Below, piece by piece: positions 10,200 to 20,630 of a DNA stretch of 64,000 nt. Under the pieces are notes generated by a model. It worked only from the letters and a program-made list of their open reading frames with translations, was not told where the DNA came from and searched no databases. The DNA comes from Acanthosepion esculentum (lineage: Eukaryota; Mollusca; Cephalopoda; Sepiida; Sepiidae), in the NCBI GenBank assembly GCA_964036315.1, contig OZ038488.1:66845842-66909841 (forward strand), given 5' to 3'. Within the stretch, counting starts at the first letter, position 1. Each line of letters starts with the position of its first letter. The position numbers and the translations under genes were made by a program.

Positions 10200-10780
10200 G
10201 ATTAATGGTGAAAAAGATTAAAAGTGTAGATGATTAAAAGTGTAAAAGATTAAAAGATTAAAAGATTAAACGTGTAAAGGATTAGAAAGGGAAAAGAAAA
10301 AAGATATAAAGGCTTAAAAGTAGAAAGTCTTAAAAGGGTGAAGGATTAAAACGTTAAAGGGTTAAAAGCGTAAAGCATTAAAAGGAGAATGGATTAAAAT
10401 GTGAAGGATTAAGAGGATAAATGATTAAGAGTGTAAAGGATTGAAAGGAGAAAGGATTAAAAAGAGAAATGATTAAAAATATGAAGGATTAAGAGGAGGA
10501 AGTATTAAGAATGTGAAGGATTAAAAGAAGGAAGGATTAAAAGTGTAAAAGATTAAAAGTCTAAAGGATTAAAAGGAGAAAGGATTAAAAGTGTGAAGCA
10601 TTAAAAGGAGAAATAATTAAACGTGCAAAGGATTAAAAGGAGAAAGGATTAAAATGTGAAGGATTAAGGGAGAAAGGATTAAAAGTGTGAAGGATTAAAA
10701 GTGTAAGGAATAAAAGGAGAAATGATTAAAATTGTGAACGATTAAAGGGAGAAAAGATTGAAAGTGTAAAGGATTGAAAG
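10200..10780. repeat. Degenerate GGATTAAAAG minisatellite
   Basis: Dozens of variants of AAAGGATTAAAAG alternating with GTGTGAA or GGAGAAA, giving an irregular period of about 10 and 20 bp. It starts right after the 5S end of the neighbouring SINE and grades into the homogeneous 101-bp array. Confidence 0.8.
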
Positions 10781-12236
10781 GAGAAAGGATTAAAAGTGTG
10801 AAGGATTAAAAGGAAGAAAAGTGTAAAGGATTACAATTTTTAAATTACTAAGTAAGAATGGATTAAAATTAGTATGAAAAGGAGAAAGGATTAAAAGCGT
10901 GAAGGATTAAAAGGAAGAAAAGTGTAAAGGATTACAATTTTTAAATTACTAAGTAAGAATGGATTAAAATTAGTATGAAAAGGAGAAAGGATTAAAAGCG
11001 TGAAGGATTAAAAGGAAGAAAAGTGTAAAGGATTACAATTTTTAAATTACTAAGTAAGAATGGATTAAAATTAGTATGAAAAGGAGAAAGGATTAAAAGC
11101 GTGAAGGATTAAAAGGAAGAAAAGTGTAAAGGATTACAATTTTTAAATTACTAAGTAAGAATGGATTAAAATTAGTATGAAAAGGAGAAAGGATTAAAAG
11201 CGTGAAGGATTAAAAGGAAGAAAAGTGTAAAGGATTACAATTTTTAAATTACTAAGTAAGAATGGATTAAAATTAGTATGAAAAGGAGAAAGGATTAAAA
11301 GCGTGAAGGATTAAAAGGAAGAAAAGTGTAAAGGATTACAATTTTTAAATTACTAAGTAAGAATGGATTAAAATTAGTATGAAAAGGAGAAAGGATTAAA
11401 AGCGTGAAGGATTAAAAGGAAGAAAAGTGTAAAGGATTACAATTTTTAAATTACTAAGTAAGAATGGATTAAAATTAGTATGAAAAGGAGAAAGGATTAA
11501 AAGCGTGAAGGATTAAAAGGAAGAAAAGTGTAAAGGATTACAATTTTTAAATTACTAAGTAAGAATGGATTAAAATTAGTATGAAAAGGAGAAAGGATTA
11601 AAAGCGTGAAGGATTAAAAGGAAGAAAAGTGTAAAGGATTACAATTTTTAAATTACTAAGTAAGAATGGATTAAAATTAGTATGAAAAGGAGAAAGGATT
11701 AAAAGCGTGAAGGATTAAAAGGAAGAAAAGTGTAAAGGATTACAATTTTTAAATTACTAAGTAAGAATGGATTAAAATTAGTATGAAAAGGAGAAAGGAT
11801 TAAAAGCGTGAAGGATTAAAAGGAAGAAAAGTGTAAAGGATTACAATTTTTAAATTACTAAGTAAGAATGGATTAAAATTAGTATGAAAAGGAGAAAGGA
11901 TTAAAAGCGTGAAGGATTAAAAGGAAGAAAAGTGTAAAGGATTACAATTTTTAAATTACTAAGTAAGAATGGATTAAAATTAGTATGAAAAGGAGAAAGG
12001 ATTAAAAGCGTGAAGGATTAAAAGGAAGAAAAGTGTAAAGGATTACAATTTTTAAATTACTAAGTAAGAATGGATTAAAATTAGTATGAAAAGGAGAAAG
12101 GATTAAAAGCGTGAAGGATTAAAAGGAAGAAAAGTGTAAAGGATTACAATTTTTAAATTACTAAGTAAGAATGGATTAAAATTAGTATGAAAAGGAGAAA
12201 GGATTAAAAGCGTGAAGGATTAAAAGGAGAAAATAT
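10781..12236. repeat. 101-bp satellite array, about 14 units
   Basis: The marker GCGTGAAGG recurs from 10897 to 12210 at exactly 101-bp steps (13 intervals), with one earlier variant unit at 10796. Units appear identical by eye. Each contains several GGATTAAAAG sub-repeats plus a unique block TACAATTTTTAAATTACTAA, so it is a higher-order repeat made from the flanking simple satellite. The array is A/T-rich with a purine bias on the plus strand and has no ORF. Confidence 0.95.
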
Positions 12237-13014
12237 TAAACGTTTAAGCGATTAAAATGAGAAAGAATTAAATGAAGAATGGATTAAACGACGAAAGGAT
12301 TAAAATAAGAAACCATTAAGTGTTAATAAAAGAAAAAAAGGATTAAAGTTGCAATGAAAATGCTGAGTCGCCAGTGTAGGTGAGACAATTCTTCTTTCTT
12401 AGCATTGCCAGTGCAAGTGAGATCAGTCTAGTACAGCAAAAACTTACGGATGTAGATAAGAAACCATTTGGTGTCTCATATAATAAGTCTATGGAGTTAG
12501 CAAAGATCCGGGTGTTGGTAGTCTATGGTGTTTGGGTAATCATTAATTAGCCAGATAAATCAACTTTGTATGTAATATCGTGGATATATTTTAGAAGCCA
12601 TTTTTGTATTTTTTATACACCATCAGCTAATTTAACAATCGTTTACTTTCTGATAAATAAGATCAATTGGATAACGAACCATAAAATGTCTTCTTATACA
12701 ATTTTACTGTCAGTAATAATATTGGGCAACAGTAAATATCCTGTTCAGTACTAAATATTTACTTGTCAGTTACCTGACTTTAACCGCTAGGAACATGTCC
12801 CCTCGGGGCTGACGCACGAGTGAATGTCGAGAGGAGAGTTTGGTTTTTAGGTATTATATACCCAAGGCGATTTGAGATTTGCATCGAGATACTTGGGAAA
12901 ACTGTAAAAAATGTACCTGATATACTGTTATCAGCCTGGGTGTCTTGATGGGTATATTGGGATTCTTATATTTGTACACCAGCGTCATTTTGTTAGCATT
13001 CTGCTTTCACAATA
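12237..13014. other. Residual satellite then unannotated DNA
   Basis: Degenerate GGATTAAA units continue to about 12345. The remainder to 13014 shows no gene or known repeat. Confidence 0.5.
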
Positions 13015-13087
13015 ATAACTCAATAATAACTCAATAATAATAATAATAATAATAATAATCACTCAATAATAATAATAATAATAATAA
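13015..13087. repeat. (TAA)n microsatellite
   Basis: Imperfect AATAATAACTC then TAA triplets in two runs. Confidence 0.9.
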
Positions 13088-13423
13088 ACCCTCTAGACGG
13101 CAGCATGTTTGCAATCAGCAAAAATACTTACGAATCATATTAAAACTACGAATAATGTGCACGTAGACACGATTGTGTAGAAACGACAATACATCGGGAA
13201 CTGTACAAGTATTTGACTCTAGTCAAATATATAATTGATTTTTAATAATATTGAGGCGTTACTGATATCTAGAGAAGGAAAAAGAAAAAAATATTTTTTA
13301 TTTATCCCCTCTTACCTAGAAAAACTAAAATTCGTATAGTTTTTCTCAGATTATTAAATAAATATTTCTCCAAAAACTCAATGTTGCATAAAGTAACAAA
13401 CATATACTGAAAATAAGCAATAG

Positions 13424-13720
13424 TTGCATGCTGAACATCAAGGGTCACAACAAGAGAATGCTGAGCATAAGAGGAAAAAAATAAGCAGAAAGAAGTCTAA
13501 TTATAGAGATTCTACAAAGAGCCCTCATGAGGATAATTGCATGTTGGAAAGCGTTGTGTATAGAGCCACAGTAAAATCCCCCCACAAAAAAAAAACAAAC
13601 AAACCCGAAAAGCTATATATTGGTTCTACTGAATGAGCATTAAAAAATTTTTTTACAATAGAACATCCTTTGATCTGGCGAAATATGAAAACAGCACAAA
13701 CCATGATAGCAATGCGTGGG
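13424..13720 (+). mobile_element. Penelope-like element GIY-YIG endonuclease remnant
   Basis: The translation runs through SPHEDNCMLESVVYRATV, then KLYIGSTE, a stop at 13634, then in a second frame FFYNRTSFDLAKYENST. This order (Cys/His-rich lead-in, VVY..TV, YIG.TE, F..R...H-like, KYENST) is that of the C-terminal GIY-YIG endonuclease of PLEs. Tyr and Gly of the second motif (YIG) remain. The in-frame stop and frameshift show decay. No RT portion is visible upstream. This is the only PLE coding remnant in a window rich in PLE-like termini. Confidence 0.7.
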
Positions 13721-13724
13721 ATTC

Positions 13725-14285
13725 TTCTTCTATGTGCTGTGTCCCTTCATCACGTGTGCGATCACGGCTCTCCACAATTTCCTGTCCTTTGCAGCTGTTA
13801 GTAAAGTCTCCCTTTTTGCTATCTCTCCTAATCCCTGTTTATCAATCATTTACTCAAGCTCGTTAGGTTAGATTATACCATAGAAATTCCAACTGTTTTC
13901 TTTTTGATGCTAAGTATAAGTGATCTTTTTGTTTCCATTTTCTCTAAAATTTCATCGTTGCTCACATTTTCATTCCATTAAATTCTCAGCACCCTTCTGT
14001 CGAACCACATTTTTGTTGCCTCAGAAAATTGGCTAGCATTCGTCGCCATATAAACCGGTATTACATGACATGAGCACCGATATTACATGACATGAGCACC
14101 GATATTACATGACATGAGCACCGATATTACATGACAGTTCAGTACTCTTTTCTTTGTTTACAACGTTCTTTTTTCTGTTTTTAAACATTGCTTAGCTTTT
14201 GAAAGGCATATGTCGCTATTCCAATTCGCTTTCGGGTTTTGGTGTCGCGTTTTCCGTCCTCTGTTAGACACTTCAAAGGTATAAA
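13725..14285 (-). mobile_element. RTE-like LINE fragment with a 22-bp internal tandem
   Basis: The plus strand begins with the 3' terminal motif (TGTGCTGTGTCCCTTCATCA) and continues through the decayed RT C-terminal region. Inside, at about 14062-14135, a 22-bp unit GATATTACATGACATGAGCA plus two bases is repeated three times. Confidence 0.7.
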
Positions 14286-14570
14286 AGTTTTTTAGGATAT
14301 TGAAGAAGAAGAAAACAAAAGCCATGTTATAAAATGAGACTTAATGAAGAAGACGCACAGATTTGGCTTTGGAAGCAAAATGTGCCCCGATTATGGCAGA
14401 CGGATAAGTTGCCTATAGTAACATACCCAAATTCGAATATGTTACTAGATGAAAGATCTGAAATAATGACAGCGTGCAAGCAGCCAAGGAAATTTCTGGC
14501 AAATTATTAACCAGGATAGAAAACATTTCGTTAATAGAATGTGTAATTTCTTTTCTACTCCCGTTACAGA

Positions 14571-14612
<42 letters not shown>
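14571..14612. repeat. (AT)n microsatellite
   Basis: Pure AT dinucleotide run, about 20 units. Confidence 0.95.
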
Positions 14613-14615
<3 letters not shown>

Positions 14616-14625
14616 CTTATTTAAA

Positions 14626-14849
14626 TACCGTATATACTTGAGTATAACGTTTTTATGATCAGTTTTTTACTCAAAAATTGAGGGATCGCACTATACACAG
14701 GTCATATTCTGAAAAGGTTATAAATCATGAATTTTCAGTGACCTGTTGCATTATACGCAGGTTATTTTTTCAGGAGGGTTAAAATTCATGAGAAAAATTC
14801 AGGAATCGCACCATGCATAAATTTGACTTATACACGAGTATTTACGGTA
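14626..14849. mobile_element. MITE with TACCGTA termini
   Basis: The 224-bp element has ends reading inward TACCGTATATACTTGAGTAT and TACCGTAAATACTCGTGTAT, about 25 bp of terminal inverted repeat. The interior holds two related blocks (CACTATACACAGGT and CATTATACGCAGGT). It is non-coding. Confidence 0.75.
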
Positions 14850-14939
14850 AATAGAGGAAAGCCCGTCTTCTACTACCAGAAGATCTATGGGAGAAAACGT
14901 GCTAGCAGAAAGGTTCGGAAATTTATTTAATACAGGAAT

Positions 14940-15345
14940 TAGGAATTATCATTATTAATATTGCTACCATATCTGGGCTGGAGCTGTTCAATCCACTCTT
15001 TTCCGCCTTTATAGAGTTTACTCATGCTTGTGTCGGAAGTCTGCCGTCTCTTGCCTTTACACGTAACGTTGCGAGCCTTGTTCCCTCTGTTTTCCAAAAG
15101 TAAGAAGAAAGTTTCACTGAGCATTATTTTTGCCAGAACTACCACTTTGTGGAACAGATTCCCGCGTGGGTGCTCCCTTGAATGCTACTCTCTGAACCGT
15201 TTCAAGTGTTAATCATTATCTATCAATCTTATCCTTATAATCTTATTATTCAATACCACACATCTCATTCGTCCTTATCATATTAAAAGTAAACTTCCAC
15301 TCTGAGTTGCTATGGAACCCTGTATTAGATAATGTAGTATATAAA
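14940..15345 (+). mobile_element. CR1/Jockey-group LINE 3' end
   Basis: The translation resembles the C-terminal domain seen at 37650-38300: TISGLELFNPL, later FARTTTLWNRFPRGCS and LNRFK, then a 3' UTR (GCTATGGAACCCTGTATTAG) and an A-rich tail. Frameshifted and 5' truncated. Confidence 0.7.
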
Positions 15346-15364
15346 AAATAAACACTAAGTGTCT

Positions 15365-15540
15365 CTGTCTTGATTGTTATAGTCATAATATTTTGGCCGT
15401 TGTAATCTCCGGTCTTCTTCAGGTGCCTGTTGTATGTGTCAACATCCTGGGAATTTCAAACTGAACTCTTTCTTCAGTCCATTGGGTAGATTGTTCTCAA
15501 TCTGATAACCATGTCAGGGGAGATAACTCGGTTATTTCTC
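15365..15540 (-). mobile_element. Penelope-like terminus fragment
   Basis: On the minus strand ACCTGAAGAAGACCGGAG then ACGGCCAAAATATTATGAC aligns with the PLE ends at 2767-3162, and the text beyond it matches 2870-2960. GAAAC has become AAAAT, so the hammerhead core is destroyed. Confidence 0.6.
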
Positions 15541-15694
15541 TTTAATTCACCCTAGTGATGTCGTTTCGGCTTATTCGATTGAAACGGAGTTTGCTGATTT
15601 CTCTGCCTGAACGTGGGGGGAATGATGACACAATTACCATAAATTGATATCCACTAGGCCCGATGTTTTGTAGGAGGATGAGGGGGTTGAGTGA

Positions 15695-15823
15695 AGGGAT
15701 CAGGATAGAGAGAGAGAGAGAGAGGGGGGCTGACAGAAAGTAATAATGAAAAGAGGAAAAAGTGAAAGAGAAAACAGGAAAAGAGTTTGTTCGTGTGCAT
15801 GTGTGTGCGCGTGTGCGTGTGTG

Positions 15824-15857
<34 letters not shown>

Positions 15858-16325
15858 CACGTGAAAGAGAGAGACAGATAGAGATAGAGAGAGGGACATA
15901 TAGACAGAAGAATTGGATGTAACTCGATATAGAAAGAAAGAGAGGAACAAATAAAGAATGCAAAAGACAAAAAATCTTAAAAATATAAAGAAAGATTGAA
16001 TGGAAGAAAACTTATTTGAGAACATAAATAAGAAATAAAAAAAAAGAGTCAAAAAGCCATCTTGTTAGTGGGTGATTTAGAGCTTCAAAACCAATGTGTG
16101 AGTGAGTGAGTGAGTGAGTGAGTGAGTGTGTGAGTGAGTGAGTGTGTGTGTGTGTGTGTGGGTGAGTAAAATAGGCAGGAGAGAAGGTATGTAATCGGCT
16201 GGACGAAAGAGGAATTCGTTGCTTTGGGGCGTGGGGGGCGTTCCGCTATTTCATTACTGCTCTTTTCTCAACTGAGAGAGGAGAAAAGACAAAGAAAGTA
16301 AAGTGAGAGGAAAAGTCAGAAGACA

Positions 16326-16360
<35 letters not shown>

Positions 16361-16555
16361 GAGAGGGGGCGAGAATCGATGGGGGAATGGGAGAAAATCG
16401 AGGAAAATGGAAAGGAGAGGGAAAGAAACGAGTGAAAGGAGATATAAAGAGATAGAGTGAGGAGAAGGAGAGAAAGGAGAAAGAAATATAGAGAAGACAG
16501 AACAGAAAAGATAAAAGAAAAAGTAGCATAGATGGGAAAAGTGAGAGGAAAAGAG

Positions 16556-16654
<99 letters not shown>

Positions 16655-17150
16655 ATGAATGAAATCGAATAGAAGAAAAAAGAAATAAAGAAGAGGAAGA
16701 GAAAAGAGCGAATGAGGAGAAGAGAAAGGCAAGAGAGAAAAGAGAAAAGCGAGGGAAAGAAAAAGGAGAGAAAGAGAAGCAGAAAGAATACAGGAGCAGA
16801 AAGGAGAAAAGTATGAGGAGCAAAAATGAGAAAAGTGCGAGGAAAAGAGAGAAATAGAGAGAGAATGCGTGGAGTAGGAGTAAAAGGGAAAGAAAGAAGA
16901 GGGAGAGAAAAGAAAACGAGAGAAAAGAGTGAGAAAGGAGAAAGAAAAAGGCGAATGAGGGGTAGGGGAGGAAAACAGAGAGAAACAGAAGACACAGGGG
17001 AGCAGTGATGAGAAAAAAAGGTAAAGAAAGAGAAAAGTAGAGAAAGAGAAGAGAGAAAAGCAGAAAGGTGAAAGAAAAGATAAGAAAAAATATATACAAA
17101 CAGTAAGAATAAGTAGAGAGAGAGGGAGAGAGAGAGAGAGAGAGAAAGGG
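15695..17150. repeat. Polypurine low-complexity block with (GT)n, (GAGT)n, (AT)n
   Basis: GA-rich on the plus strand throughout, with GT repeats at 15793-15858, GAGT/GTGT repeats at 16096-16160, (AT)n at 16557-16613 and GA dinucleotides after it. The long minus-strand frames here are Ser/Leu/Phe low-complexity artefacts of the polypyrimidine strand. Confidence 0.9.
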
Positions 17151-17331
17151 TGCCTTGTATATATGATTTACAAACAACCTCCCTATCCAAGTGAAACGAG
17201 CTCATCCTGACACAAATACCTGCTTGAAATTCTATTACCTGCCTGAAACATCTGCGATAAGGTATCACAGTGACCTGTTTGCATCACGTGTTTCGTGATT
17301 ATGCTGGAATGGTTGAAGACGAAGATTCGCT

Positions 17332-17905
17332 TCTTCTTCTTCTTCTTCTTCTTCTTCTTCTTCTTCTTCTTCTTCTTCTTCTTCTTCTTCTTCTTCTTTC
17401 TGCTGCGTCCGTTCAGAACATGGCTAATCATGACTCTCCAAAACTTCCTGTCCCTTGTTGATAGTTCCTCTCTCTTTGCTAAGCCTCCTGCCTTCATTCC
17501 ACCATCCATTCACCTGCCTCGTCAGGTAGGTGGTTCACTGCCTTCCCTTATCTCTCTTACTCTCAATATGCCCTGTGAGGGTTAAGTTTTCCAAACCTTC
17601 CTTTCTCATTATGTGTCCAAGGAATTTCAGCTCTCTCTTTCTGATTCTGAGTATGTTTTCTTTTTGTTACAATTTTCATTAAGACCTTCTCGTTACTTAC
17701 TCGCTCTATCCATAGAATTCTCAATATCCTTCTGTAGAACCACGCTTCTGTTACTTTCAGTTTCTCTTCATCTGTGAGGAGATTGTTCAGCATTCACTGC
17801 CATATGGATATCACGAAGAAATCCAGCTCTTTTTTTTTCTCTTTCTAACGGAATTTTCTGTTTTAAAGAACTTTGTTTAGTTATTGTAAAATATCTTTTG
17901 CTTCC
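17332..17905 (-). mobile_element. RTE-like LINE 3' fragment with (CTT)n tail
   Basis: About 22 CTT units at 17332-17398 are followed by the LINE 3' end and ORF tail. In minus-strand frame the tail reads LKVTEAWFYRRILRILWIERVSNEKVLMKI, a clear LINE C-terminal segment. The element's tail is therefore an expanded (AAG)n. Confidence 0.75.
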
Positions 17906-18285
17906 AATGCAATACTCGCCGTACTACAAAGAACGGCGACACTATAACATTTTCGACATATTGGCAAAATACATTTTTTCCAACTTGCAGAGAGTATCGT
18001 CGAAATAACTCAACTTTTCAGTCGGTAGATTTCTCTTAACGTCCAGTAGATGGCGTTTGATAAATCAATATAAAAGGAAACGGCACTAACCCTTCTCTCT
18101 CTTTTCTTTCATCCTTCAAGCACAAGATGCTGTCGTGACAAGACGTGCTGCGTTATCTCAAGAGGAGCCTTCTTATTCCCCAACCGAGTCCCATTACAAT
18201 GTATTTTCCTCATCAGTACTACTACTCATATATGGATTAGATTGGATTACATTTTTGACATAACTGTTTAATAAATTCTATCTGT

Positions 18286-18322
<37 letters not shown>

Positions 18323-18347
18323 ATCTATTAAATGCCCATTAAGGAAT

Positions 18348-18350
<3 letters not shown>
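17906..18350. other. Unassigned, possible LTR relic plus (CTTT)n
   Basis: TATAAAAGGAAA at 18070 and AATAAATTC near 18270 lie 200 bp apart, an arrangement found in retroviral-type LTRs, but no termini were recognised. A (CTTT)n run covers about 18289-18322. Confidence 0.25.

Positions 18351-18406
<56 letters not shown>
18351..18406. repeat. (AT)n microsatellite
   Basis: AT dinucleotide run flanked downstream by a PLE-like motif at 18528-18575. Confidence 0.95.
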
Positions 18407-18409
<3 letters not shown>

Positions 18410-18527
18410 CATTTCATTGAATACGACAGACAAGGTGCTTTTTTTTATACAATTTCTTATGCGATTTAATAATTTTTTCGTTTCAGATGATAAATTATAT
18501 AAAAACTGTTCGAATGTTCTTTTTTTC

Positions 18528-18575
18528 CCAAGCGCTTTCGGCTATACATTTAGCCATTTTCAAACATTAAATATT
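18528..18575 (-). mobile_element. Degenerate hammerhead-like PLE motif
   Basis: On the minus strand TTGAAAA, hairpin GGCT/AGCC, GAAA and a palindromic AGCGCT follow hammerhead order, but the core differs from CTGANGA at two positions. I read it as a decayed PLE terminus. Confidence 0.4.
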
Positions 18576-18754
18576 TTAACTGTTAAATAAGAAATAGTTT
18601 CTTTCATGTATGTATTTATATAATTTTTTCATTTTTCAAAACACGGTTAAGATATTGTGTTCATGTTCATAGTTGATATTATTAAGTGTTGTTTTTTATT
18701 TATTAATAAGGATTCCATTATTTTTAGCCTTTTTTTGCATGTAGATTATTATTA

Positions 18755-18793
<39 letters not shown>

Positions 18794-18800
<7 letters not shown>

Positions 18801-19262
18801 AAAATGTGGAAAAGACAAAGCAAAATCCGAATATATGAGTTTACTGTTTTTATTATGTTTTTGTTTTTGTTATTCTGTCGACGTCAGACGTTTCGGTCAA
18901 ATAGACCTTCTTCGGGACATGGTTAATGGAGACATAATTATATTAGATTTAAGTTTGATGGAGAGACGATATATACAGGACTGGTCAGAAACAGAAAAAC
19001 TGAAATTCTAAAGTCAAGTATTCTTTCTTAGAGTCGGATATGCTTTAGAATTTCAGTTTTTCTGTTTCTGACCAGTCCTGTATATATCGTCTCTCCATCA
19101 AACTTAAATCTAATATAATTATGTCTCCATTAACCATGTCCCGAAGAAGGTCTATTTGACCGAAACGTCTGACGTCGACAGAATAACAAAAACAAAAACA
19201 TAATAAAAACAGTAAACTCATATATTCGGATTTTGCTTTGTCTTTTCCACATTTTCATCATA
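18794..19262. repeat. 220-bp-arm palindrome bearing PLE hammerhead-like motifs
   Basis: Arms 18794-19013 and 19043-19262 are reverse complements with no mismatch noticed and a 29-bp loop. The right arm carries, on the plus strand, TGTC 19137-19140, CCGAAGA, hairpin GGTC/GACC, GAAA 19162-19165, ACGT/ACGT, C at 19176 and GACA 19177-19180. The left arm carries its mirror at 18876-18919. Both outer sides have (AT)n tracts (18763-18796 and 19294-19369). It is most simply two PLE ends joined tail to tail. Confidence 0.9.
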
Positions 19263-19290
19263 CCGTCGGATCTACATCCACACATTTGCT

Positions 19291-19293
<3 letters not shown>

Positions 19294-19369
<76 letters not shown>
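19294..19369. repeat. (AT)n microsatellite
   Basis: About 38 AT units between the palindrome and a LINE 3' end. Confidence 0.95.
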
Positions 19370-19371
<2 letters not shown>

Positions 19372-19720
19372 TTTCATCCCAAGCAAGGCAATAACACCAC
19401 TAAGAAGTTACAGAGTGTAAAAGAACAAGAAAGAAGAGAAACATTATTAAAGAGCGAGAACAATAAAAATGTAATTCAGAAGACAGTAGATCAACGTTGA
19501 CATTGTAATTTAATTTTTGAAGATCAACGTTGACTGGAAAGCATGGAGGCTGAACAGTGTTCAGTAAGCGAGAAAAGATACTCTTAGCATAGAACTTACG
19601 TTATATCTAGCCAGTTCAACTGTAAATTGATGAGACCTTGCCGCCAATCTAGTACTGCGCTTAAATTCCTTAAGTCATGTAATCATAAGAGTGAATGAAA
19701 GTTTCGATGCGTTTGTTTAA
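19372..19720 (-). mobile_element. CR1/Jockey-group LINE 3' end
   Basis: Begins on the plus strand with TCATCCCAAGCAAGGCAATA, the reverse complement of the family terminus, and continues into the decayed ORF tail. Same subfamily as 5291-5585 and 39860-40085. Confidence 0.7.
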
Positions 19721-20360
19721 TATATCCTACGTGTTATATAAGTAATCATTAGAGTGAATGAAGATGTTGATGTATTTGCCTAATTAATCCTAGCTTTGCG
19801 TGTCGCGCGTTACGTCAACTGCTCGTGCTCTATATATCACTTCGAACAATTTCGCGCCGTGTGGAGACAGCTGCACTGAAGTTGTTGAGAATTGAAAAAC
19901 AGCCTCAACATAGCTCAGAATAATTCTATTTTTAACGGTATAAAAAGGCAAAATCGTACCGGTGAGGGTACTGTTTGTTCTGCAAGATGGTGCACTTACA
20001 TAGCTATTTTAAGAATTAGGAGATGTGTATAGTCAAGGGAAGGATAATCGAGATAGAACGCTTGTGTTAGAGGAAAGTAGCGTGTAAGAGAGACAAGTAA
20101 TCAAGTCACCGTGGTTACCTGCCCATGAATGGATCGCCTGTAAGTAGAAAGTACTTAATGTTTGGAAACAATATTCGGGAGTCGGGTTGGTAGTAGAGAG
20201 AAGGAGACAAAACGTGAGAGAAAGGCAGAGCGAGGGAGAGAGAGAGAGAGAGGGTGGTACAGTATAAATTTAATTTAATCTGACTTAGAAATTCTTCTGG
20301 TGTCGCTGTTTGCCTTTGAACCATCCTTTCGTAGATTAACGAAGAATTAAAAACAATTCA
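19721..20360. other. Unannotated spacer
   Basis: No gene or repeat family was recognised. GA dinucleotides lie at 20234-20252. Confidence 0.5.
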
Positions 20361-20364
20361 TTTT

Positions 20365-20630
20365 AGTTAAGTTAGGAAGCAGGGTGGAGTAGTTGATAGC
20401 GGTTCGGAGAGCTGAGTTCGAATTCCAGCCGAATCCATTACATTCACTTAAGTGCTAATACCCTTGGGAAAGATATGGATCCTCTTCTTCTTCTCCGCTG
20501 GTCTACCGCTGAAGAAAGAAATGGCAATCTACTGCGGCAAAAAAATCTGCCTCGTCAGTCATGTATCGAAAGATACATGATTGCCTAAGCGTGTATCACG
20601 CATGGCACATAACTGACTGAATTATTAACA
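20365..20630 (+). mobile_element. tRNA-derived SINE, family S
   Basis: tRNA-like head with an A-box-like TGGAGTAGTTGATAGCGG and a B-box GAGTTCGAATTCC, then a body with AATACCCTTGGGAAAG and a tail ending GCACATAACTGACTGA. The tail half recurs inverted at 56155-56300. Its 3' part is included in the tandem array that follows. Confidence 0.8.

Noticed and set aside
10781..12236. CRISPR-like array
   Set aside because: Units are uniform 101-bp repeats without unique spacers, in a eukaryotic genome.
16246..17268. A 340-codon minus-strand open frame, the longest in the window
   Set aside because: It consists of Ser/Leu/Phe runs and TyrIle repeats from polypyrimidine and (AT)n DNA; all three minus frames are open there, as expected for composition bias.
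18062..18290. Solo LTR
   Set aside because: A TATA-like box and an AATAAA-like site are present, but no TG/CA ends, target duplication or second copy was found.
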